A stretch of DNA of 64,000 nucleotides from Pokkaliibacter sp. MBI-7 (lineage in GTDB: Bacteria > Pseudomonadota > Gammaproteobacteria > Pseudomonadales > Balneatricaceae), in NCBI RefSeq assembly GCF_029846635.1, contig NZ_JARVTG010000002.1, positions 909,501 to 973,500 of the forward strand. The letters are read 5' to 3'. Position numbers and translations under genes: made by a program. Numbering within the stretch: position 1 is the stretch's first letter; every line of letters begins with the position of its first letter. The notes beneath the pieces are model-generated. The model saw only the letters and a program-made list of their open reading frames with translations. It searched no databases and had not been told where the DNA came from. Below, piece after piece: positions 9,138 to 18,778 of this stretch.

Positions 9138-10985
9138 ATGGACTATGCCAAACTGCGTCGCTCGCTCCTGTGCGCCGCTGCCCTGTCACTCGCCACCCTG
9201 CTCGGCATGACAGCCGCTCATGCTGACGATCAGCCCCCCGGCACCTACCCGATTGCCGAACTGACGACCGTCACACCGGTCAAAAGCTGCAGTGATCTTG
9301 CCGCCACGGACCTTACCGAGATTGGCGGCACGGGCAGTACCATCACCAGCGCTGCTGAAACTACCACGAATGGCACCCAGTACTGCACCGTCAACGGTAC
9401 CCTGGCACCCAGCATCGGTTTTACTGTCACCCTGCCCGTTTCGACCTGGACTCAACGCTATCTGCAGCTGGGCTGTGGCGGCCTGTGTGGCCAAATCAAT
9501 CTGACCTCAGGGGCATCCGATGGCTGTGCGCCACTAACCCGGGGAGAATTTGTACAGGCCTCGACTGATATGGGCCATCAGGGCAACAGTGGCGATTTCG
9601 GCAATGACCCGCAGAAGCGCCGGGATTTTGCCTACCGTGGCGTCCACCTGACCTCGGCAGTGGCAAAGAAACTGATCGCCAGTTACTACGGACGGGCGCA
9701 AAAGTATGCCTACTTCAATGGCTGCTCTGACGGTGGTCGTGAAGCCGTCATGGAGGCTCAGCGTTTCCCCGATGACTTTGACGGCGTGATCGCCGGCGCG
9801 CCCGCCATGAACTTTCAGGCACAAAATGCGGTATTCCATGCCTGGATGGCCCACGTCAACACCGGTGCAGATGGCAAAGCCATCCTGACTGCAGCACGCC
9901 TGCCGCTGCTGCACAGTGCCGTGCTGGCGCAGTGTGACACACTGGATGGACTAGAAGACGGCCTGATCAGTGATCCTCTTGCCTGCCATTTTGATCCCGC
10001 CACCCTGCGCTGCCCGTCAGGTAGCGCGAATAACAGCCACTGCCTGAGCGATACCGAAGTGGATGTCGTGCAGAAGTTCTATCAGGGGCCGGTGGATCAA
10101 AAGAGCGGACAGAAGCTGATCGTCGGTGGACCACAATATGGATCAGAACTGGCGTGGGCCGGTGTCTATGTGCCTTACAGCACAGACCAGCCGATCTTCA
10201 GCACCATGATTGCGCAGGGAGCCATTCAGTACCTGTCCTTTGAGCACAACCCGGCAACCTTCGATCTGGCTCACTATGCATTCGATATGAGCACCTTTGA
10301 TCAGTTACGTGCCCTGCATCCGTTGTACGATGCCACCAACCCCGATCTCAGCGGCTTTCACGCTCATGGCGGCAAGCTGATTCTCTGGCATGGCTGGGCT
10401 GATCCGCACATCTCGCCGCTGAATACCATCGCCTATCATGAAGCGGTGCAGAAAGTGATGGGCAAAGAGGTCGCCGCCAGCTTCGAGCGGCTGTATCTCT
10501 TTCCCGGTATGTATCACTGTCAGGGCGGCGAAGGCCCGAACAAGGTTGATCTGCTGACCCCGATGATGTCCTGGGTGGAACAGGGCAATGCCCCCGATGC
10601 CATTCTGTCGCAACAAAGCAATGCAGACCGTCACAGCGATAAAGGCTTTGGTGATCCCAATGGCGGTAATAAGCCCAAGGGTGAGCAAGCAGGCGCAGGT
10701 AAAGCCGGAGAGATGGCAGACAAGCCGGGCACCGCAGGCAGCAAGGGTGACAAGCCCCGTGGTATGCCCATGCCGCCAATCTCGAAGGAGCTAATGGCCC
10801 AGCTGAATCCGACTCAACCCGAGCGCACCCGGCCGGTCTACCCCTTCCCAGCCCTTGCCCGATATTCCGGCAAGGGCAACCCCAATCTGGCAAGCAGCTA
10901 TGTACGAGGTGAACCCGCCCAGCCCTTCAGTGAAATCGACTGGGCCGGTAAAGCCTTCTTCACCCCCTATCAGTTCAAGGACTAG
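9138..10985 (+). CDS. Secreted tannase / feruloyl esterase family protein
   Basis: A 615-residue protein starting at ATG 9138 (AGAGG box 8 nt upstream), with a signal peptide ending ...GMTAAHA. It has the tannase-family CS-D-HC active site: Cys196-Ser197 in NGCSDGGRE, Asp422 in GWADPHISP, and His460-Cys461 in MYHCQGGEG. The two cysteines are expected to form the family disulfide. It probably hydrolyses gallate esters of tannins in the periplasm or outside the cell, supplying the adjacent gallate pathway. A Gly/Lys/Pro-rich stretch (about residues 500-550) after the catalytic His separates it from a C-terminal tail (RTRPVYPFPALARYSGKGNP) and is unlike the rest of the protein. Feruloyl esterase or MHETase-like activity is an alternative. 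Confidence 0.9.
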   Translation: MDYAKLRRSLLCAAALSLATLLGMTAAHADDQPPGTYPIAELTTVTPVKSCSDLAATDLTEIGGTGSTITSAAETTTNGTQYCTVNGTLAPSIGFTVTLPVSTWTQRYLQLGCGGLCGQINLTSGASDGCAPLTRGEFVQASTDMGHQGNSGDFGNDPQKRRDFAYRGVHLTSAVAKKLIASYYGRAQKYAYFNGCSDGGREAVMEAQRFPDDFDGVIAGAPAMNFQAQNAVFHAWMAHVNTGADGKAILTAARLPLLHSAVLAQCDTLDGLEDGLISDPLACHFDPATLRCPSGSANNSHCLSDTEVDVVQKFYQGPVDQKSGQKLIVGGPQYGSELAWAGVYVPYSTDQPIFSTMIAQGAIQYLSFEHNPATFDLAHYAFDMSTFDQLRALHPLYDATNPDLSGFHAHGGKLILWHGWADPHISPLNTIAYHEAVQKVMGKEVAASFERLYLFPGMYHCQGGEGPNKVDLLTPMMSWVEQGNAPDAILSQQSNADRHSDKGFGDPNGGNKPKGEQAGAGKAGEMADKPGTAGSKGDKPRGMPMPPISKELMAQLNPTQPERTRPVYPFPALARYSGKGNPNLASSYVRGEPAQPFSEIDWAGKAFFTPYQFKD

Positions 10986-10997
10986 GGGTTAGCGGAG

Positions 10998-11034
10998 CAC
11001 GCTGTGTCCTTCTTGGGGTGGCACAGCGTGTTTT
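10998..11034 (+). terminator. Intrinsic terminator of the tannase gene
   Basis: A perfect 9-bp stem (CACGCTGTG and CACAGCGTG, 15-nt loop) is followed directly by TTTT, 12 bases after the stop codon. Confidence 0.8.
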
Positions 11035-11656
11035 AATCCCGGCAGACCACTACAAAGTTGTAAAGCAACAGGCAGACCTTTCCCAGGCAATGAACGTCTT
11101 AATCTGGATATGACTGACAGCTCATCACAAGCAAGAGCGGTTGCTGCCATTACAACCACCCAGAGATCATCCTCTGGTGACTTTTGATAGGCTTCTTCTA
11201 TTTTCCCGAAAACCGAAGTGCAGCTCCGTGTGATCCATCAGATCCGTAACTCGATGACATACGTTGCCAGCAAGAACCAGAAAGCCTGTATGACGGATCT
11301 GAAGTATGCCCACCCACACTTCCCCAAGCATCCGCGAAGAACCCAAAACTGCCTGATTGGACATTAGGAGGATCCGAACCTCAGTACCAGCCGCTAGCCA
11401 AGGTTAGTTGAGCTTTTGATTGTGAAATTAACCTTCAACCAGAATGATCGCCTCTCGCAGCTATCACATCTCCATCAGCCCTCCTCCCTCTACTGACGCA
11501 CCGTCGATAAATCCGTCACGTCATTACCCCATATGACGCTTTCACCTCTGGCGTCAGAGTGAACGGCTACACAGCACAACACGTTGGTTGTGGAGTTGCC
11601 ATTTTTCGATATGCCACTAGTCTTTACACGAGGACTTATATGACCAGAGGCTGTAT
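11035..11656. other. Non-coding stretch, no convincing gene
   Basis: About 620 bp without a credible gene. A 65-codon minus-strand frame (11167-11364) lacks a ribosome binding site and resembles nothing I know. The segment separates the tannin/gallate island from the next genes and may be a scar of earlier rearrangement. Confidence 0.5.
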
Positions 11657-11977
11657 ATGGATACCCCTACTCCCTTGCTGATGCAGGCAATGCGACATCT
11701 GCCAGACAGCATCAGAGCAGAACGGATTGCCAGAACCACGTTGCAACTGGAAATCAGTGGCCGTTGTGTGCAGTTCGCTGTACTGGAGCGTCATATTAAG
11801 TATCAGGCCACCCTGAATGGCCTTATTCAGATGGGTAACAGCAAGCTTTTGGTATGCAACGCGTTATGCCGCGAACATGCTGATTTCTGCGTCGAAAATG
11901 AGATCAACTATCTGGATGTCGCAGGCAATATATGGATCAAGACCGCCCATGTATCGTACTGGCATCAGAACTATTAG
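11657..11977 (+). pseudogene. N-terminal fragment of an AbiEi-like antitoxin/regulator
   Basis: A 106-residue frame whose C-terminal part, NEINYLDVAGNIWIKTAHVS, matches the conserved NYLD-AGN segment of large AbiEi-type (type IV toxin-antitoxin) transcriptional regulators, which are usually about 300 residues. A stop follows soon after. The +1-shifted frame stays open to 12110 (LSPFKLKTSNKQLTYILEW), suggesting a frameshift followed by loss of the rest. No AbiEii-type nucleotidyltransferase toxin is nearby. I infer a decayed relic; assignment rests on one motif. Confidence 0.45.
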
Positions 11978-12323
11978 TAGTTCGCTGTCTGCCAACCGTC
12001 AAAATCAACATCTGATGCTCTCACCGTTCAAACTTAAAACGTCAAACAAGCAGCTGACATACATATTGGAGTGGGTCAGAGGTACTTCAGACTACGTAAT
12101 GCACCCATGAATTCGCGCCGCCAGTCAGCTGACTATCCTCCAGTTCAATTCATAACGACTATTAATGGTTTTCTCAGATCTACACGCCTACCGAGAACAT
12201 AAATAGACAATTTCTGAAGTACACATTCACACAAGCTATTAATGACATTCACTTTACGAATACCTATCATTTGCAACTCGTTGTAGTCGCTGTGACTTAA
12301 AGTCTCCTGCCTATCTGGTTGTC
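11978..12323. other. Non-coding stretch after the AbiEi-like fragment
   Basis: About 350 bp. The first part may be degraded coding sequence of the preceding fragment. The rest presumably holds the promoter for the EAL gene, but I cannot assign one. Confidence 0.4.
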
Positions 12324-13913
12324 ATGAGAAGAAAGCTAATAAAGTCGTTGTCTTATGTACTCACCGTAAACGGAAGTCTCCTTGGCATTGCCTGCTCCTG
12401 TGGTTTACTTGCTGCCACTCAATTCCTGCTGCTCGACAGCGAAAAACGTGAGCTGGAAGCACAGACAAACAGTGCTTTTGACTACGCGTCAGCCGTTTCC
12501 GTCAATATGAAAAACTCCCTTACCGAAGCCAGCCAGCTCACCTTCCCGCGCTGCTCTGATGAAGATCTGGCAGCGCTGCGATCAGCACTGTGGCAAAACG
12601 ATTTTGTTAAGGATTTGGGCAGGGTCGTCGATGGCAACATCCTGTGCACCGCAGGATGGGGCGTATTAAAGCAGCCCGTTGCACTGCCTCAGCCACCCAG
12701 TTTTGCCAATAACGGCTATAGCCACTGGCGTGGTATCAATGGGCTTATCGCAGCGAGTGTCGCAGGTGAAATTAGTGTTTTTCAGGACACCGTATCCTTC
12801 ACCTCCCCTTTCGCTTTTCAGCGGCTGAGAATTCCCAATGCCTATACGGGCTTTCTGATTACAGGCGCGGACATTAACAACGTCTACCGAATAGTGGGCG
12901 ATATTCCCGACAACGCCAGAATTGAAAAAGATCTTGATGGCAGCTTCAGCCTGACCACCAATATTCTGTCTATTTCCCGCTGCAGCAATGACCCGGCGTT
13001 ATGCGTTACCGGTGTAAAGAGCCACGTTGGGCTCGCCAATTACAGCTGGCCATTTATTGCGGCGATTGCCTCTGCTGGCATTTTCCTCGGAGCCGGGCTG
13101 TATCTGCTGGCCTTTTTCATGCTGTCAGGCAAGCTGGTGATGTACCGTCGGCTCCGGAAGGCCGTTCGGAGCAAGACCCTGTTTATGGTCTATCAACCGC
13201 AGTACGAGCTGAATACGGGCAAGCTGGTTGGCGTTGAGGCCTTAGTGCGCTGGCATGATGTGCGGCTTGGTTTTGTCCCGCCTGATGTATTTATTCCTAT
13301 CGCTGAAGAAATAGGCCTTATTCAGGAACTGACCGAGGTAGTGGTAGAAACCTCATTCAGCGAAATGCAGGGGCTGCTGACGCTCTATGCCGACCTGGGC
13401 CTGAGCATCAATCTTTCCATGGAGAATCTGGTCAGCCCGCTCTTCCTTGGTTTTATCAATGACCTCTCTAAGCAATATGAGCTCAACCCAAACCAGCTGA
13501 CTTTCGAGGTCACCGAGCGCAGTGCTGCCGGGGATGACAAGATGGCCGAGTCGGCCCGGCAGTTTGCAGCTCACAGCTATAAGATCTCACTGGATGACTT
13601 TGGCACCGGCTATTCTAACCTCTCCTGGTTAAGCCAGCTGGACGCGGATGAGATCAAAGTCGATCGCATCTTTACTCAGGCCATCGGCACCAGCTCGATC
13701 AATCAGAACATGCTTACCGCTATTTTCCAGCTGGTGAGAGCACTTGGCGTCCAGCTGGTGTTTGAGGGGATAGAGTCGCAGCACGAGGTCGATTACATCC
13801 TGAAGCACTCAACCGATGCCATTGGTCAGGGCTGGTTATTCTCCAAACCGGTCAGCATTGAAGTGCTGAAGGGGCTGATTGAGAAAAACAGAGCAGATCA
13901 GGCAATGAAATAG
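12324..13913 (+). CDS. CSS-motif EAL-domain c-di-GMP phosphodiesterase
   Basis: A 529-residue membrane protein. An N-terminal segment (about 8-36), a periplasmic CSS-motif sensor (cysteines in FPRCSDEDL, GNILCTAGWG and SISRCSNDPALCVTG) and a second segment (about 244-270) lead to a cytoplasmic EAL domain (about 280-520). Catalytic motifs are intact: VEALVRW, SINLSMENL, FEVTERS, LDDFGTGYSNLSWL, EIKVDRIF, FEGIESQHE and GQGWLFSKP. It should hydrolyse c-di-GMP, with activity tuned by periplasmic redox or disulfide state as known for this class. It appears monocistronic. No GGDEF domain is present. Confidence 0.92.
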   Translation: MRRKLIKSLSYVLTVNGSLLGIACSCGLLAATQFLLLDSEKRELEAQTNSAFDYASAVSVNMKNSLTEASQLTFPRCSDEDLAALRSALWQNDFVKDLGRVVDGNILCTAGWGVLKQPVALPQPPSFANNGYSHWRGINGLIAASVAGEISVFQDTVSFTSPFAFQRLRIPNAYTGFLITGADINNVYRIVGDIPDNARIEKDLDGSFSLTTNILSISRCSNDPALCVTGVKSHVGLANYSWPFIAAIASAGIFLGAGLYLLAFFMLSGKLVMYRRLRKAVRSKTLFMVYQPQYELNTGKLVGVEALVRWHDVRLGFVPPDVFIPIAEEIGLIQELTEVVVETSFSEMQGLLTLYADLGLSINLSMENLVSPLFLGFINDLSKQYELNPNQLTFEVTERSAAGDDKMAESARQFAAHSYKISLDDFGTGYSNLSWLSQLDADEIKVDRIFTQAIGTSSINQNMLTAIFQLVRALGVQLVFEGIESQHEVDYILKHSTDAIGQGWLFSKPVSIEVLKGLIEKNRADQAMK

Positions 13914-14025
13914 CCAGAGTCTGCCAGCCATTGGGGGCAGGCAGCTGGCAGAAGCACAAGTGGCGATGGCCTGTATTTCATCGCCCTGTTATCGCCAGAC
14001 AACGGCGTCTGCACCGTTGAATGCG

Positions 14026-14532
14026 CTACTTCCAGTAAACCTGTTGTGCTCTTTTCCGCCTCAACCGCTCATCCCGTGCAACAGCCCACAGTACGAAGGG
14101 CACCGCTCCCCAGAACAGTAACGCTACCAAAGAACTAAACAACGGAAAGACGAGTGATTTTGTCGCTGAAATACGGTTAATCCATGGCAGTTCAGCGTCA
14201 TATTCCACGTCAATCAGCCCAGTCTGCGTTACCTCCTCCTGTCTGGCTGAAGGCACTTCACACCAGCCGCCATCACCCAGAAAGGTCGTGCAGCCATACT
14301 GCTTACCGTCTACCACAAGCACATAACGCACCTGATGATGCTGCCAGTGGCTCTTGACGTCCGTATAGGCCCTCTGTTCAACGACCATCGCAGTCGTGGT
14401 ATGCATATGTGTATCAATACGATGATCGAAATACAGCTGAGTAACGGCCGTCAGCATGAACCATCCGCCTACGAGCACCATCGGAACCTGCAGAAACAGG
14501 CCAGTTCGATCCTTGTTAAATCTTGCCAACAT
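14026..14532 (-). CDS. DUF3592-like membrane protein
   Basis: A 168-residue protein from ATG 14532 (GGGAG just upstream; GTG and TTG starts farther upstream cannot be excluded). It has two hydrophobic segments (about 12-32 and 122-150) flanking an extracytoplasmic portion with QVRYVLVVDGKQYGC and LIDVEYDAELPWINRIS, the pattern of DUF3592 proteins. Function unknown. Its start overlaps the end of a related broken gene, suggesting a former two-gene operon of paralogues. Confidence 0.6.
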   Translation of the reverse strand: MLARFNKDRTGLFLQVPMVLVGGWFMLTAVTQLYFDHRIDTHMHTTTAMVVEQRAYTDVKSHWQHHQVRYVLVVDGKQYGCTTFLGDGGWCEVPSARQEEVTQTGLIDVEYDAELPWINRISATKSLVFPLFSSLVALLFWGAVPFVLWAVARDERLRRKRAQQVYWK

Positions 14533-15000
14533 CCTCTCCCTTACGACCACACGTTTGCTTTTCGCCTGTGTCTGAGGTGTGCCATATACATGCTGCAAAC
14601 ATAATCAGGCCAGAGGCCATCAATATAAGATTAACCATACTCTTGCCAGAGTCCGCCAGGCGGTTGTTCGCTGGGTTGGTTGCATCATATTCCACCGCTA
14701 TTTTTCTGGTAGTTTTACTGACTTCCCATTGTGGCAGCGGCAACCGCGCCCCCATGTTGATACCGAACAGTCTGGGAGCCTGAAAAGGCTCAGCACAGCC
14801 AGTTACCTTAAAGCGATATGGCAATGAGTAACTAGGCCAGCCCGTCCCGCTGAGCGAACTTTCGTTGACCGTCCACTCATACACCTCTGCCTGTGCCGTA
14901 CTTAAGTGCTCATCCAGCTACTTCGTCCGATAGAAGTCATAGCCACTTCCGGCAACCACCAACAGTGCCAACAGATAGAGCGCCTTGCATGCCCCGGGAA
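14516..15000 (-). pseudogene. DUF3592-like gene broken by an amber codon
   Basis: The open part (14884-14516) encodes SYSLPYRFKV and IAVEYDATNPANNRLA plus a C-terminal membrane segment, resembling its downstream neighbour. Reading the same frame upstream gives the missing N-terminal membrane helix (ALYLLALLVVAGSGYDFYRT) interrupted by a TAG at 14920-14918. No start codon is found in that frame before a TAA just upstream of the helix, so a further frameshift is likely. The open part could still be translated from GTG 14884, but without its first helix. Confidence 0.6.
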
Positions 15001-15213
15001 TGCCTTAGCCACCACTATCCCTCTCTCGCCTGTATTACGGTGACGCCACTATACGAGCAGCTTTGGATCAGCACCACCTCAGAACAAGGAGTACCGCGGT
15101 CATGTTGTCGGATGGACGGTGTTAAAGATGGGTAAAGAGAGGACAGGGATGATTGACGAGCGATGGAAGATGGCGCTGCAGTCATAGTGACTTTTTAAAG
15201 AGTTAAATAGCCA

Positions 15214-15233
15214 AAGCCGGATTAAACCGGCTC
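15214..15233 (-). terminator. Weak hairpin downstream of the CHMI gene
   Basis: An inverted repeat AGCCGG/CCGGCT with a 6-nt AT-rich loop lies about 100 bp past the stop of the minus-strand operon. The T-run is poor, so it may be a weak or Rho-assisted terminator. Confidence 0.35.
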
Positions 15234-15328
15234 AGCCTTTGAAGGTTCACACAAGCAAGCCGGTTCGTAGCACAGCATGCGCTGAAAAATCGCCTTGGTA
15301 CGTATTAAATATTTAAAGTACAAGCTCT

Positions 15329-15709
15329 TTACTTAAACAACGGATGAATATTGTTCTTGTTGAACTTCAAAACTGGGTCAAGTTCAGTCATTTCAAAGGA
15401 GATAGCCACATAGTGCTGATCCGTCACCGGTACTAACCAGTCTGTCAGAATGGCGAAGACCTGCTCGGCGACCTGTTGCTTTACTGCCATATCACGCCCG
15501 TGACCGATTTTGAGTGACAGATTCAGATAGGCGAACTCCTCCCTGCCATCAGCGACACGATAATCCTCACAACGAATCGCCCGGCTGCGCACGCCTCCCA
15601 GCGGGAAGTACCCTGTCGACACCACATAGTCGTGTAATGCCTTGAACAGGGGCTGAAAGTCCAGCTTGTCATGCAGGTTGGCGGAATAATCGACAATAAA
15701 ATGCGGCAT
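15329..15709 (-). CDS. 5-carboxymethyl-2-hydroxymuconate delta-isomerase family (CHMI/HpaF)
   Basis: A 126-residue member of the tautomerase superfamily with the family start MPHFIVDYS: Pro2 becomes the catalytic N-terminal proline after Met removal. Other family features are RSRAIRCEDYRVADG and AYLNLSLKIGHGRD. In homoprotocatechuate degradation the enzyme isomerises a ring-fission product. Here it is the last gene of a minus-strand cluster after TRAP genes and no other homoprotocatechuate enzymes are present, so its real substrate may be another unsaturated oxo-acid. A GGAGAGAA box precedes the start. Confidence 0.85.
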   Translation of the reverse strand: MPHFIVDYSANLHDKLDFQPLFKALHDYVVSTGYFPLGGVRSRAIRCEDYRVADGREEFAYLNLSLKIGHGRDMAVKQQVAEQVFAILTDWLVPVTDQHYVAISFEMTELDPVLKFNKNNIHPLFK

Positions 15710-15778
15710 GTTCTCTCCTTCCTGAATAACTTGTGCTCTGCATCACACCTGTTTGGGCGTGATGCAGAACAACGTAAG

Positions 15779-17107
15779 TTAACGGTATAAAAGACTGGGT
15801 AAAAACAGTGACAACTGAGCGACCAGGGTGATCAGCAACAGACGGAGGATATCCATCGCCCAGAATGGGGTAACTCCTTTAAAGATCGTCGAGGCTTTGA
15901 TGTCCTTCATCACCGCGCTCAGCACAAAGACGTTCATTCCTACCGGTGGCGTGATCAGACTGATTTCAGTGACTACCACGACCACGATGCCAAACCAAAC
16001 CATGTCAAATCCCAGGCTGTGCACCAGTGGGAAGAAGACCGGCACGGTCAGCAGCAGCATAGACAGTGACTCAAACACCATGCCCAGCAGGATATAAATG
16101 CCCAGAATGGCGAAGATGATGACCATCGGTGCGACGTTCAGACCGCTGACGTAATCCAGCAGCATTTCCGGCATGCCCGTGCGGCTGATAAAAGTAGAGA
16201 AGATCAGGGCGCCAATCAGTACGGCAAACAGCATGGCTGTGGTTCTGCCGGTATCCGTTAGCAGGGAAAACAGCGACGACCAGCTCAGACTCCGGCGCCA
16301 CAGAGCGATGACAAAGGCACCGCCGGTGCCGATTCCGGCGGCTTCGGTCGGGGTAAAGATGCCTGCGTAGATGCCGCCCATGACCAGAGTGAACAGCAGC
16401 AGAATGCTCCAGACGCCTTTGAGTGCCTGTAGCCGCTGGCTCCAGTTCATTTGCTCGCCCCGCGGCCCCGCTGCCGGATTACGCCATACCACATAACGGA
16501 CGGCGAGCAGGTAAAACAGAATCCCGATCAGACCGGGAATGAATCCTGCTGCGAACAGTTCACGGATGGAGGTTTCCGTCAGCAGGCCATAAACCACCAG
16601 AATGACACTGGGGGGAATCAGAATGCCCAGCGTACCGCCCGCTGCAATGGAGGCCGTCGCCAGCTCATCCGAGTAGCCGAATTTACGCATGGGCGGCATA
16701 GCGACTTTGGCCATAGTGGCTGACGTCGCCAGGCTGGAGCCGCAAATGGCAGAAAAGCCGCCGCAGGCCACCACGGTTGCCATCGACAGGCCACCTTTAC
16801 GGTGACCGAAAAAGGCATAGGAGGCGTTGTACAGCTCCTGCGACATGCCGGAACGGGTAATCAGGTTGCCCATCAGAATGAACAGGGGAATCACCGACAG
16901 GTTGTAATCCTGCGCCGTTTCGATCAGCCGTACGGCAGCCATGGTCAGCGTACCGGTCCAGCGAAAGCTGAGCAGATTGCCGAACTCCAGCCCCTGCAGG
17001 ATGGCAAAACCAAAGAAGCCCACCGCGCCCATGGCAAATGCAATGGGAACGCGCACGACGATAATCAGTACCAGCAGTACTGCAAATCCCCAGAGTGCAA
17101 TGTCCAT
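15779..17107 (-). CDS. TRAP transporter large permease DctM (second system)
   Basis: A 442-residue polytopic permease with DctM motifs: TVVACGGFSAICGSSLATSA, AAGGTLGILIPPSVILVVYG and EISLITPPVGMNVFVLS. Its start overlaps the stop of dctQ by one base. It belongs to a different TRAP clade from the gallate-linked system; sequence similarity is confined to the motifs. Confidence 0.9.
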   Translation of the reverse strand: MDIALWGFAVLLVLIIVVRVPIAFAMGAVGFFGFAILQGLEFGNLLSFRWTGTLTMAAVRLIETAQDYNLSVIPLFILMGNLITRSGMSQELYNASYAFFGHRKGGLSMATVVACGGFSAICGSSLATSATMAKVAMPPMRKFGYSDELATASIAAGGTLGILIPPSVILVVYGLLTETSIRELFAAGFIPGLIGILFYLLAVRYVVWRNPAAGPRGEQMNWSQRLQALKGVWSILLLFTLVMGGIYAGIFTPTEAAGIGTGGAFVIALWRRSLSWSSLFSLLTDTGRTTAMLFAVLIGALIFSTFISRTGMPEMLLDYVSGLNVAPMVIIFAILGIYILLGMVFESLSMLLLTVPVFFPLVHSLGFDMVWFGIVVVVVTEISLITPPVGMNVFVLSAVMKDIKASTIFKGVTPFWAMDILRLLLITLVAQLSLFLPSLLYR

Positions 17108-17661
17108 TATTCCCCCTCCCCTTCAGCGCTTAAGTGCCGCAGCCTGCCGGGTCGGCATACCATGGTGAAAAAACCATAGACCAGCATGGTGGCCGCGGTG
17201 ATCCAGCTCATCAGTGCGATGTACTGGACAACGTGACCAACCGGAATCGCCAGATATTCGGTTGCCTCGCCGCGCTTCAGCGAGCGCTCGGCCAGCTCCC
17301 ACACCCGTAACCCAAGGCCGAAAAAAGAACCGCTGACCAACAGGACGGTGATACAGGCACACAGACGGCTCCAGACCGGAGGTACAAAATGGTCCAGCAC
17401 ATCTACCACCACATGCCCGCCCCGCCAGGTCACACGCGGCATCTGGGCAAAGACGACGACGGCGATAAAGACTTCCGTCATTTCGCTTGAGCCGGTCAGA
17501 GGGCTGTTGAAGAAATAGCGACCCACCACGTCGATGCAGGTGATCAACATCAGGGTCATCAGAGCAAGCGCCGTCACCAGATCAAGTGCAAAGGCCAATC
17601 CCTGAATTGGCCCTGCCTCGTCATAGTGGGCGCGTATCCAGGTACGCAGGCCCATGATCAT
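17107..17661 (-). CDS. TRAP transporter small permease DctQ (second system)
   Basis: A 184-residue protein with four hydrophobic segments (about 25-45, 62-82, 101-121, 145-165). It is translationally coupled to dctM and lies 18 bp downstream of the damaged binding-protein gene. Motifs such as SEMTEVFIAVVVFAQMPRVT fit DctQ. Confidence 0.88.
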   Translation of the reverse strand: MIMGLRTWIRAHYDEAGPIQGLAFALDLVTALALMTLMLITCIDVVGRYFFNSPLTGSSEMTEVFIAVVVFAQMPRVTWRGGHVVVDVLDHFVPPVWSRLCACITVLLVSGSFFGLGLRVWELAERSLKRGEATEYLAIPVGHVVQYIALMSWITAATMLVYGFFTMVCRPGRLRHLSAEGEGE

Positions 17662-17678
17662 TCTCCGCTGCCGCTCTG

Positions 17679-18641
17679 CTATTGCGCTGGCTGATAGCTG
17701 GTCGCCAGGCGTTTGAATTCTTCCAGTGCCGCGCCGGCATCAACGCCTTCGCCTTTCACTGACTCCAGCCACTGTTGCTCGACGGGCTGGCGAACAGCCT
17801 CGAACTCTTTGTCCATCGCATCGCCGGGTTTGACGTTAATCACCTGAATGCCTGAGTCCAGCGCGGTTTTCATGCCCTCCTTATCCGCTTCATCCCAGGC
17901 ACGCCCGGCCATTGCTGAGAGTTTTTCCCCCGATACAGCAAGAATGGCCTGCTTATCCTTCGGATCGAGTGAATCAAGGAAGTCAGGATTAATGAAGACC
18001 GAGAAGCCACCGCGGAACAGGCCTCCGGGCAAGTTGATCACCTGTTTGGTTACCTCATTCAGGCGCAGCACCTTCTGATCCAGCATGGCAATGAAGACAC
18101 CGTCCACCACGCCCTGCTGCAGTAACTCGTAGACCTTGGTAGCCGGTGCACTGACCCCGGTCACCCCGAACATTTCCCCCATCTGCGCGGCAATTCCACC
18201 GCCAACACGAATCTTCTTGCCCTTAAGCTGGCTCAGGTCACTGATGGGCTGTGTCAGATGAATATTGCCGGGGCCATGGGTGAACAGCCCTACCAGCTCA
18301 AGCCCGTCGAACTCATTTTTTTTCAGGAAATACTGGTTGTAGACCTTCCAGTAAGCCACGGAAGATGCTTCGGCACCGGCATTGATACCGGGCAGCTCGG
18401 CGACTTCAGTCAGCTTGAAGCGCCCGGGGACGTAGTCATTGAGAGACCAGCTGGCTTCCACCACACCATCCTGAACCAGGTCGTAGTAGCCCTTGGGATT
18501 ACTGTAGGGGGTCGAAAATAGACTTGAAAACATGCCATCCACCAATCGGGTTTCAGGCTGAAAAAGGCAGGAGATATGCGGGTTCCAGCACCATACCACG
18601 CCCCTCCGGCTTCGCCAAACTGATCGCCTGTACCGGGGCAC
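17679..18641 (-). pseudogene. TRAP binding protein DctP lacking its N-terminus
   Basis: From YYDLVQDGVVEASWSLNDYV onward the protein matches DctP proteins (PGRFKLTEVAELPG, LKGKKIRVGGG, QQGVVDGVF, SVFINPDFLDSL). The signal peptide and first 50-60 residues are missing, replaced by an unrelated Arg/Cys-rich stretch; an internal Met lies at 18533. Neither this frame nor the overlapping minus frame upstream supplies a signal peptide, so the protein probably cannot reach the periplasm. I infer a 5' deletion or rearrangement that leaves the transporter nonfunctional unless another binding protein serves it. Confidence 0.65.
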
Positions 18642-18778
18642 ATTATTAACATCTTAACTTTAAAGAGGGAAGGATTTTATTTAACAAGTTAACTAGGAGA
18701 GCAACGTTAACACCCCACTCTTCACCCAAAGACAGGCTCAGGGTAGAGTCAGGCAAACTTCAGGCAAGGACGAACACA

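Noticed and set aside
11167..11364. 65-codon minus-strand frame in the tannase-AbiEi gap
   Set aside because: No RBS, no recognisable motif, isolated.
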